Of a stretch of 10,677 bases of DNA, positions 1 through 4,965 are shown piece by piece. The position numbers were made by a program, and so were the translations under genes. How positions within the stretch are numbered: the stretch's first letter is position 1; every line of letters begins with the position of its first letter. The stretch is from Actinobacteria bacterium UBA912 (GTDB taxonomy: Bacteria > Actinomycetota > Coriobacteriia > Anaerosomatales > UBA912). The notes under the pieces are model-generated. The model worked only from the letters and a program-made list of their open reading frames with translations, made no database searches and was not told the origin of the DNA. Location: the NCBI GenBank assembly GCA_002293965.1, contig DBEG01000084.1, positions 1 to 10,677 on the forward strand, read 5' to 3'.

Positions 1-528
1 TTCCTGCATACTCGCAAGCGCAATGCCGAGGAATTGCTCGCGGGAAAGTCCAATAGACTCGCAGGTGTCCATCTGCTCGCGACAGGCGCCGCGAGCGAAC
101 GACTTCTCCTTGAATCGCTTGAGGAGCGAAGAGAGCTTCACCGATGCCAGCGCGCGGTCCGGGTGGACGAGCGCAGCAGCGACGATGAACCCAGTCGCCG
201 GATCGGCGGCTAGAAGCGCCCTGTCCATCGGCGAGGCGGCGGGAACGTGGCCCGCATGCGCCAGGATCGCGTGGATGCCCTCTTCGTCTAGGATGCCGGC
301 GATCTCTTCGGCGGTGATGTAGCCGTGGCGAGCTGGATCCTCGGCAGTCTGGGCGTAGTCGAGGTCGTGCAACAGCCCCGTGCGGCCCCACCGTGCCACG
401 TCCTCATCGGAAAGCCCGAAGTGACGCGCCAGGCCCTCCATGATGATCTCGGTCGCGACGCAGTGGTTCACCAGGTTCTCGTTGCCTATGCGCTCTCGGA
501 CCAGCGCCAACGCCTCAGTGCGCTCCAA
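1..528 (-). CDS. HD-domain metal-dependent phosphohydrolase, 3' end outside window
   Basis: The 176 visible residues run open to the window edge, so the C-terminus is missing. Residues expected for an HD-superfamily metal site are present: His22, the HD pair His54-Asp55 in TGLLHDLDY, His91 and/or His94 in AHAGH, and Asp109 in AADPATGF. The later KSFARG motif (residues 142-147) is typical of a conserved bacterial HDIG-domain hydrolase family. HD proteins of this kind bind divalent metal and usually cleave phosphate esters of nucleotides or related compounds; the substrate here is unknown. The start is TTG at 528: an in-frame TAG at 550-552 blocks any earlier start, and AGGAGG lies 4 bases upstream. 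It follows hypB by 27 bases and is probably the tail of the same transcript. Nothing in its sequence links it to hydrogenase maturation. Confidence 0.88.
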   Translation of the reverse strand, partial: MERTEALALVRERIGNENLVNHCVATEIIMEGLARHFGLSDEDVARWGRTGLLHDLDYAQTAEDPARHGYITAEEIAGILDEEGIHAILAHAGHVPAASPMDRALLAADPATGFIVAAALVHPDRALASVKLSSLLKRFKEKSFARGACREQMDTCESIGLSREQFLGIALASMQE

Positions 529-532
529 GGTT

Positions 533-538
533 CCTCCT
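533..538 (-). promoter_or_regulatory. Ribosome binding site AGGAGG for the TTG-started HD gene
   Basis: A full AGGAGG lies 4 bases before the TTG codon at 526-528. With the in-frame stop at 550-552 it fixes the start of the HD gene, which has no upstream ATG. A near-perfect Shine-Dalgarno sequence may compensate for the weak TTG codon. Confidence 0.75.
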
Positions 539-555
539 ACTCGGGGTAGCTAGCT

Positions 556-1218
556 TCAGGTGCGGGCCTTGTTGGCCTCGATGCGGCCCGCGAGCCACTC
601 GGCCCAAAGCTCGACCGAGTCGCCCTTGGTCGCCGAGATCGGGAAGACCGGCGCTTTCGGGTTGAGTGAGCTTACGACCTGCCGAAACTCGCTCTCGTCG
701 AAGTCGAAGACCTCGATGGTGTCGTACTTGTTGAGGATGACCGCCTCGGCAATCTGGAAGATGCCCGGGTACTTGTACGGCTTGTCATGTCCTTCCGGAA
801 CCGAAAGGATCATCACCTTGGCATGCTCACCCAGATAGAACTCGGTCGGGCAGACCAGATTGCCGACGTTCTCGATGATCAGCAGATCGAGCGTGCCGAG
901 GTCGAGTGATGAGAGAGCGCGACGGATCATGTCGGACTCCAAGTGACATGCTCCGCCGGTGTTGATCTGCACAGCGGGGATGCCATGGGCAGCGATCTTC
1001 TCGGCGTCGACGCTGCTCGCGATGTCGCCCTCGATGACCGCGATCGAATAGCGACCCCGAAGAGCAGCTATGGTCGCCAGTATCGTGGAGGTCTTGCCCG
1101 CCCCCGGTGAAGCCATCAGGTCGAGTACGAAGATGCCCGCAGCATCGAAGATTGCGCGGTTCTCGGCGGCCAGGCGCTCGTTCTTGTCCAGGATCGGACG
1201 GCTGATGTCGATCTGCAT
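556..1218 (-). CDS. hypB: Hydrogenase nickel incorporation GTPase HypB
   Basis: HypB is a cytoplasmic SIMIBI-class GTPase that, with HypA, delivers nickel to the large subunit precursor of [NiFe] hydrogenase. The 220-residue protein has the P-loop SPGAGKT (residues 37-43), GDI with Asp65, the family signature IENVGNLVCP (115-124) and NKYD (163-166) for guanine recognition. The G-domain metal ligands Cys91, His92 (GGACHLES) and Cys123 are all present. It lacks both the N-terminal CxxCGC nickel site of the E. coli type and the His-rich nickel-storage stretch of some HypB proteins, so it is a minimal GTPase form. The ATG has AAGGGAG just upstream and lies 8 bases after the hypA stop, so the two are co-translated. 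No hydrogenase structural gene or hypCDEF is in the window. Confidence 0.97.
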   Translation of the reverse strand: MQIDISRPILDKNERLAAENRAIFDAAGIFVLDLMASPGAGKTSTILATIAALRGRYSIAVIEGDIASSVDAEKIAAHGIPAVQINTGGACHLESDMIRRALSSLDLGTLDLLIIENVGNLVCPTEFYLGEHAKVMILSVPEGHDKPYKYPGIFQIAEAVILNKYDTIEVFDFDESEFRQVVSSLNPKAPVFPISATKGDSVELWAEWLAGRIEANKART

Positions 1219-1226
1219 GGTCTCCC

Positions 1227-1625
1227 TTATCCCTGTGGTGGTGTTTCTGCAGGTGGACCGGATGCGGGTGCCGTACTCTCGTCCGGGTCCACCTCGATGC
1301 TGTCGATCTCAAGCTCCCTGCCGGTGAGCAACTCGCATGCGAAAGAACCGCACTCGGGGCACAGCATCTCGAACCTGTCGTGTTCGTACTCCGTCTGGCA
1401 CTCCAGACACCTCGACTTCGCGCCCAACCTGGTGACGGTCAGCGTGGCGCCTTCGGCGATCGTCCCGGGTGTCAGAGCCTCGAATGCGAACTGCAGCGCG
1501 AAGTCCACGATCTCGGTCAACTCGCCGACGGTGATGCGGATCTCCGTGATCCGAGTCGCGCCTTCACGCGTAGCGGCCTCTTCGGCACTTGTCAGGATGC
1601 TGCTTACGATGCCCATCTCATGCAC
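1227..1625 (-). CDS. hypA: Hydrogenase maturation nickel metallochaperone HypA
   Basis: HypA binds nickel through its N-terminus and passes it, with HypB, to the hydrogenase large subunit. The 132-residue reading has the invariant MHEM start with nickel ligand His2, and a zinc site of two CxxC pairs, Cys73/Cys76 and Cys89/Cys92. The family requires His at position 2, which fixes the start at the GTG at 1623-1625; the reading frame stays open further upstream but that stretch lies inside tatC. GAGAGG just upstream overlaps the tatC stop codon (1642-1644), so translation is likely coupled to tatC. HypA is usually about 113-118 residues. Here an extra tail of roughly 18 residues rich in Pro, Ala and Ser (from about residue 114) follows the folded domain; it looks disordered and its role is unknown. 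Confidence 0.96.
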   Translation of the reverse strand: MHEMGIVSSILTSAEEAATREGATRITEIRITVGELTEIVDFALQFAFEALTPGTIAEGATLTVTRLGAKSRCLECQTEYEHDRFEMLCPECGSFACELLTGRELEIDSIEVDPDESTAPASGPPAETPPQG

Positions 1626-1641
1626 TGATACCAACAGCCTC

Positions 1642-2388
1642 TCAGTAGGATTCCGCCTGCTTGATGCGCTTGGAAAGTATGATGCGTGCGAACAGCAGGC
1701 TCGCTTCGTAAAGCGCAAGAAGTGCCCCGAACATCAGGCCCATCGTGACGGGTGACCAGTCCGGAGTGGCTATGGACGCTACCACCAGCAGCGCCACGTA
1801 TGCGATCCGCCAGTTCTCGCGGAGTTTCGCATACGGAATGATATCGAACAGCACCAGGTAGAACACTATGACCGGCAACTGGAAGCTGGCTCCGAAACCA
1901 ATCACCATCAGCACCGAGCCCTGGAAGTACTTCGAGGCGTCGGGGAGCACCTGGACTCCCTCCCAGGCCTGTCCCATCATCCACCCGAACGCGGTTCCAA
2001 GTATATATGTATGAGCCAGATACGCGCCCGTCAGGAACAGCACACTCATCGCCAAGAACGTCGGAATCACCCAGCGTTGCTCCTTGGGTTTGAGCGCTGG
2101 AAGGAAGAAGCCGAAGAACTGCCAGATAATGATCGGCGAACCGAGCACGAGCGTCGCATAAAGCGCAACCTTGAAGCGAAGGGTGAAGGCTTCGAATGGC
2201 CCCAGGAGCACCATGTCCGTATCGCCGATGAGAGCAGTAACCGGTGCCATGAAGGCATCATATATGTGGGGAGCCCACCAAAAGAGACCGACCGAACCCA
2301 CTATCACTACAGCGGCAACCACCGCTAGTCTTCGGCGTAACTCCCCGAAGTGCTCGAAGAAGGGCATGCGTCTGGGTGCGACAGGCAT
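1642..2388 (-). CDS. tatC: Sec-independent protein translocase subunit TatC
   Basis: TatC is the six-helix membrane receptor that binds twin-arginine signal peptides of folded proteins and recruits TatA. The 248-residue product has the cytoplasmic N-terminal motif FFEHFGELRRRL (residues 10-21), then six hydrophobic segments. Glu103 in LPALKPKEQR matches the conserved glutamate of the first cytoplasmic loop, which contacts the signal peptide; ATPD (207-210) and Glu228 in the last helices also match the family. The ATG at 2386-2388 gives a normal length. An open frame continues upstream to 2490 but overlaps tatA. No good ribosome site sits directly before this ATG, so translation may depend on ribosomes ending tatA 22 bases upstream. 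Paired with tatA and hypA, it probably exports hydrogenase and other redox proteins. Confidence 0.96.
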   Translation of the reverse strand: MPVAPRRMPFFEHFGELRRRLAVVAAVVIVGSVGLFWWAPHIYDAFMAPVTALIGDTDMVLLGPFEAFTLRFKVALYATLVLGSPIIIWQFFGFFLPALKPKEQRWVIPTFLAMSVLFLTGAYLAHTYILGTAFGWMMGQAWEGVQVLPDASKYFQGSVLMVIGFGASFQLPVIVFYLVLFDIIPYAKLRENWRIAYVALLVVASIATPDWSPVTMGLMFGALLALYEASLLFARIILSKRIKQAESY

Positions 2389-2410
2389 ATGAGCAAGGAC
2401 CAGGGATACC

Positions 2411-2680
2411 CTAGTCCTCTTCCTCCTCTTCTTCATCGTCGTCAGGGTCGATCCGTTTGTGGGGCAACGGAGATGTCTTGGCCGAGGCATCCTCCTGGGC
2501 TGGACGATCGCTGCTGTACATCTCGGCGCGGATCACCGCTTCCATGTTGTCTTGGGCGCGCTTGAACTCCCGCATGAAACGCCCGATGGTTCTGCCCATC
2601 TCGGGCAGTCGCTCAGGGCCGAAGATAAGAAGGGCGAAAGCGACGATCAAGAATAGTTCAACGCCGCTTATTCCGAACAC
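2411..2680 (-). CDS. tatA: Twin-arginine translocase TatA/TatB family subunit
   Basis: This 89-residue protein has the family layout: a short N-terminal membrane helix (residues 5-20), the hinge FGPERLPEMGR (20-30) and an amphipathic helix of alternating charge (31-52). It works with TatC to move folded proteins across the membrane. Glu8 inside the membrane helix and the GPERLP hinge resemble TatB more than classical TatA, which usually has another polar residue at position 8, so assignment between TatA and TatB is open. The C-terminus ends in an unusual run of three Asp, six Glu and a final Asp. The start is GTG (2678-2680) with GGAG about 9 bases upstream. It lies 21 bases after the STAS gene and 22 before tatC. 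No second TatA/B gene is in the window. Confidence 0.94.
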   Translation of the reverse strand: MFGISGVELFLIVAFALLIFGPERLPEMGRTIGRFMREFKRAQDNMEAVIRAEMYSSDRPAQEDASAKTSPLPHKRIDPDDDEEEEEED

Positions 2681-2701
2681 GAGTAGCTCCGGGTTCCGTG
2701 G

Positions 2702-3037
2702 TTAGAAATTGGATGCTTCCTCGAATGAGTCGAAGACCGGAAATACTTTATCGAGCCCGGTGATGCTGAATACTTTGAGTACGTTGTCGCGTCCACAGAC
2801 GATCCTTAGTGTGCCGGAGTTCTCCCTTACCCGCCTTAGAGTGCCTACAAGCACTCCCAGACCCGAGCTATCGATGAAGCTGACGCCGTTCAAATCCAAT
2901 ATCAAATCGACGCACCCGTTCTGCATCTGCTCAAGCAGTCTCTCTTTCAAGACAGGTGCCGAATACACATCGACCTCGCCGGTGAGCAGGATCTTGCAGA
3001 CAGACCCATCACATTCGATGGTGATATCGAGCTCCAT
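2702..3037 (-). CDS. STAS-domain anti-sigma-factor antagonist
   Basis: A single STAS domain of 111 residues, of the SpoIIAA/RsbV type. These cytoplasmic proteins bind an anti-sigma kinase and release its sigma factor; the kinase inactivates them by phosphorylating a serine in the DSSG motif. Here the motif is FIDSSGLGVLVG, with Asp56, Ser57 and Ser58 at the positions of the B. subtilis prototype. The frame is open to an ATG at 3085, but I prefer the ATG at 3035-3037. It gives the family length and puts DSSG at the same residue numbers as in the neighbouring STAS protein, and the best promoter would start transcription at about 3081, inside the longer reading. No anti-sigma kinase or sigma factor gene is nearby, so the partner is unknown. 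It heads the tat-hyp gene group. Confidence 0.93.
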   Translation of the reverse strand: MELDITIECDGSVCKILLTGEVDVYSAPVLKERLLEQMQNGCVDLILDLNGVSFIDSSGLGVLVGTLRRVRENSGTLRIVCGRDNVLKVFSITGLDKVFPVFDSFEEASNF

Positions 3038-3087
3038 CTGCTCTCGCACCTGCTTCCTTTTCGATGAGATACCAAGAAGTGTCATTG

Positions 3088-3117
3088 ATTGTACCTAATA
3101 GAAGCATGTCGGCTCAA
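3088..3117 (-). promoter_or_regulatory. Sigma70-like promoter for the STAS-tat-hyp unit
   Basis: On the minus strand, TTGAGC (3112-3117) and TACAAT (3088-3093) are separated by 18 bases, close to the housekeeping consensus. Transcription would begin near 3081, leaving a leader of about 44 bases before the preferred STAS start at 3037. The prediction is by eye only. Confidence 0.5.
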
Positions 3118-3136
3118 TGTAATCATTCAATGAGTC
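3111..3136. promoter_or_regulatory. Candidate operator: imperfect dyad between divergent STAS genes
   Basis: GGCTCAATG (3111-3119) and CAATGAGTC (3128-3136) form an inverted repeat matching at 7 of 9 positions. Within it TCATTCAATGA (3123-3133) is a perfect 5+1+5 palindrome. The element overlaps the -35 box of the minus-strand promoter and lies between two divergent genes, a usual place for an operator. No known binding motif is recognised, and short A/T-rich dyads can arise by chance. Confidence 0.3.
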
Positions 3137-3208
3137 CCACCGGATCTCCGACAGGCATACCTCGAAAATGGGTACTAACCATTTGAGGACCCCGCCGAAA
3201 GGAGCCTT

Positions 3209-3559
3209 ATGCCCTTGTCGATAGACCTAACACAGAACGAATCGTACTGGCTCCTGCAGCTGACAGGCGAATTGGATTACGTGGAGTGTGCATCGTTTCG
3301 AATGAACATCGATCGCATCTTGAAGTCCAACCCTCCATCGACCATCCTCGATCTGTCGAGTATCGAGTATCTGGACAGCTCGGGTCTCGGCCTCCTGCTT
3401 GGCCTTTCGAAGGAGTACGGGGTGCGCGGGGGGCGTCTTGTGCTCGTCACCAACGAAGTGGTCGACAGCATCCTATCGCTCACACGCCTCAACGGCATAT
3501 TCTCGACCACCGCTTCGGTGAATGAGGCACTGGTTGTTCTGGGTGAAGTGCCCGCTTGA
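3209..3559 (+). CDS. STAS-domain anti-sigma-factor antagonist (second, divergent copy)
   Basis: This is the only plus-strand gene. Its 116 residues form one STAS domain with the phospho-acceptor motif YLDSSGLGLLLG; Asp56, Ser57 and Ser58 fall at the same numbers as in the divergent STAS protein. The LTGELD strand near residue 18 matches LTGEVD of the neighbour, so the two are paralogues, but the rest has diverged enough that they probably bind different partners. The expected role is regulated release of a sigma factor or similar partner from an anti-sigma kinase in the cytoplasm. The ATG is preceded by AAAGGAG (3198-3204) with a short 4-base spacer. It runs convergently into the TPR gene, with only 12 bases between the two stop codons and no visible terminator. 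Confidence 0.93.
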   Translation: MPLSIDLTQNESYWLLQLTGELDYVECASFRMNIDRILKSNPPSTILDLSSIEYLDSSGLGLLLGLSKEYGVRGGRLVLVTNEVVDSILSLTRLNGIFSTTASVNEALVVLGEVPA

Positions 3560-3571
3560 CGAAGGCCGACT

Positions 3572-4240
3572 CTAGGGGGTAGGCGGCACAGTCGCGCCGA
3601 CGGCCGGAGTGGTCACTACCGCCGACAGTCGCGCGATCGCTGCCTGAGCGACAGAAGGATCACCCGGGCCCGTGCCTTGCGGATCCAGTTCGAGATAGCG
3701 CGTGTAAGCAGCGATAGCGTCAGCGGTCCGTCCCGCCGTCTCGAAGAAGATGCCGGCGTTGAAGTACGAGGGCGCGAATTCTGGATCGATCGCCCAGACC
3801 GCCTCTGCGAGTTCAATGGCTCCAGCCACATTGCCACTGTAGTAGCGCGCAATCGAGGCATCCATCATGTCCGCAGGATTGTCGGCAGCGACTTCGAGTG
3901 CCCTGTCGAAATAGGTAGCCGCTGACGACCAGATCGTTGAATCGGATCCGACTCCGGCTGTGTCCGCCATCATGACCTCTGATGCCCACACCGAGTAAGC
4001 GCGTCCAATACCAACGAGAACGGTGTAGCTGGTGGGATCGCTAGCAAGCTGTGCCTGCAGCATCTCAACCCCTGGCCTGTGGCGACTAGCGATTGCATCT
4101 TGGGACCCCGGGACATTTCGATTGTTGTTGCCGAAAATGCCCAGTGCACCCCAGGGAATCAACGTCACCACCAACATCAGGCATATGATCACAATAGCTA
4201 CCCGAAATGAAGTCGACATCCTCTGTTTATTGATCGCCAT
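3572..4240 (-). CDS. Membrane-anchored TPR protein of unknown role
   Basis: This 222-residue protein begins with a short basic segment and one hydrophobic helix (about residues 13-34), so it is probably anchored with the rest outside the cytoplasm. Residues 105-188 contain helical pairs typical of tetratricopeptide repeats; the clearest are about 123-155 and 156-188, with AIELAEAVWAIDPEFAPSYF and AIAAYTRYLELDP as signatures. TPRs form protein-protein scaffolds. The tail (about 207-222) is Thr/Pro/Ala-rich. The layout recalls NrfG/CcmI-type helpers of cytochrome c maturation, but no specific motif supports that. The ATG has AGAGGCGA close upstream. It follows another membrane-protein gene, separated by a hairpin with a U-tract, so its transcription may be reduced or independently controlled. 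Confidence 0.85.
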   Translation of the reverse strand: MAINKQRMSTSFRVAIVIICLMLVVTLIPWGALGIFGNNNRNVPGSQDAIASRHRPGVEMLQAQLASDPTSYTVLVGIGRAYSVWASEVMMADTAGVGSDSTIWSSAATYFDRALEVAADNPADMMDASIARYYSGNVAGAIELAEAVWAIDPEFAPSYFNAGIFFETAGRTADAIAAYTRYLELDPQGTGPGDPSVAQAAIARLSAVVTTPAVGATVPPTP

Positions 4241-4264
4241 GATCGCCTCTCAGCCTCGTCCTTC

Positions 4265-4305
4265 GAAAATCGGACCCAGAGCACACCGTTGGTTGCTCCG
4301 GGCCC
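4265..4305 (-). terminator. Stem-loop with short U-tract between the two membrane-protein genes
   Basis: Read on the minus strand, GGGCCCGGAGCA (4294-4305) pairs with TGCTCTGGGTCC (4272-4283) as an unbroken 12-bp stem including two G-U pairs, around a 10-base loop, followed by GA and TTTT (4266-4269). On the plus strand the G-U pairs become A-C mismatches, so the structure is directed to the minus-strand RNA. The U-tract is only four bases, so it may act as an attenuator or RNA stabiliser rather than a full terminator. Confidence 0.6.
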
Positions 4306-4337
4306 GCATCATTCGTCTCTCCGCAACAGTACCAGAA

Positions 4338-4811
4338 TCAGGGGGTGGCAGGCATTGATCCACCGGGCGCCACTGTAGCGTTCGGAGTCGGAGTTGCTCC
4401 ACCGCCGCCCATCTGATCGAGCGGAGGATGTCCCGGCGGCAACTGGCCGCCCTGGAGCTGGTCCTCGGTCAACTGCGGGGCGGGAACGCCAGAGCCACCG
4501 GCAGGCGCGTCGTGCGTGTGAGGCGGCTCAGAAACTTGCTGTCCGCCGGGGAGGAACATCCCGATGACAACGCCCACCAGCAGGGCCACAACGCCAATCA
4601 ATGCAGCTACCGTCATGCTGACTGGCTGCATCGTGATGGGAGCCACGGGAGCTGTTGCGGCAACGGGGCTCTCTGCGGCTGCCTTTGGGGCACGGTTTCT
4701 AGGTGCGGCCTTCTCGGCTGGTGCCTCTGCGGACACCTTTGGTTTAGCTTTCTCTACAGGCTTGCTATCCTCGGCATCGTCCTCGTCAAAGAAGAAGTCC
4801 TTTTCACTCAC
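4338..4811 (-). CDS. Single-pass membrane protein with acidic head and Pro/Gly-rich tail, unknown function
   Basis: I do not recognise a family. The 157-residue product starts MSEKDFFFDEDDAED, strongly acidic, continues with a Lys/Ala/Pro-rich linker, then one membrane helix (about residues 66-88). The remaining 70 residues are rich in Gly, Pro and Gln, with a His-containing stretch (PPHTHDAP) and LPPGHPPLDQ near residue 127. The acidic part is probably cytoplasmic and the tail external. Little of it should fold as a globular domain. I prefer the GTG at 4809-4811 because GAGGAGG (4821-4827) ends 9 bases before it; an in-frame ATG at 4818-4820 would directly abut that site. It is first in a two-gene unit with the TPR protein, and the tails of both end in similar Thr/Pro-rich sequence. 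Confidence 0.8.
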   Translation of the reverse strand: MSEKDFFFDEDDAEDSKPVEKAKPKVSAEAPAEKAAPRNRAPKAAAESPVAATAPVAPITMQPVSMTVAALIGVVALLVGVVIGMFLPGGQQVSEPPHTHDAPAGGSGVPAPQLTEDQLQGGQLPPGHPPLDQMGGGGATPTPNATVAPGGSMPATP

Positions 4812-4820
4812 TTCGCGCAT

Positions 4821-4827
4821 CCTCCTC
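4821..4827 (-). promoter_or_regulatory. Ribosome binding site GAGGAGG deciding a GTG start
   Basis: GAGGAGG lies 9 bases before GTG 4809-4811 but touches ATG 4818-4820 with no spacer. Ideal spacing therefore selects the GTG as the start of the acidic membrane protein and shortens it by three residues. Confidence 0.6.
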
Positions 4828-4888
4828 GGTTACTGGATATCGACTATTCCAAGCAGCAAGCTGCCACTAGCATCGAACAAACTCACGC

Positions 4889-4897
4889 ATTATATCA
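4889..4897 (-). promoter_or_regulatory. Extended -10 promoter (TGATATAAT) for the membrane-protein pair
   Basis: A perfect TATAAT (4889-4894, minus strand) is preceded by TG with one base between, matching the extended -10 consensus, which can work without a good -35 box. No convincing -35 is present (CAACCC at the 17-base spacing). Transcription would start near 4882, giving a leader of about 70 bases before GTG 4811. It sits in the 154-base gap after the amidohydrolase gene. Confidence 0.55.
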
Positions 4898-4965
4898 CGG
4901 CTGGGTTAGCCGGGTTGCTGTGTGTTATCGGAGTGAAATAGCAATAAACCGGCCAACTTGCAGGG

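Noticed and set aside
23..549. Two plus-strand open frames (99 and 74 codons) at the left edge.
   Set aside because: They are antisense to the HD-domain gene, whose minus-strand frame carries a complete HD metal motif and a strong ribosome site; the plus frames show no recognisable domain.
3038..3085. Longer N-terminus (16 extra residues) for the minus-strand STAS protein, starting at ATG 3085.
   Set aside because: The predicted promoter would start transcription at about 3081, within the codons of this extension, and the shorter form matches normal STAS length and DSSG numbering.
3148..3178. Possible promoter for the plus-strand STAS gene: CCGACA (3148-3153) and TACTAA (3173-3178), or a GGGTA sigma-B-like -10.
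   Set aside because: The 19-base spacer is too long, the hexamers match poorly, and no GTTT-type -35 precedes the GGGTA, so no promoter is claimed.
3540..3600. Possible bidirectional terminator at the convergent STAS/TPR gene ends.
   Set aside because: Only a 5-bp GTGCC/GGCAC pairing around a long loop was found, with no T-tract on either strand.
4898..4912. Short perfect inverted repeat CGGCT/AGCCG between the amidohydrolase and the acidic membrane-protein gene, considered as a terminator.
   Set aside because: The stem is only 5 bp and no T-tract follows on either strand; on the minus strand it abuts the extended -10 promoter.
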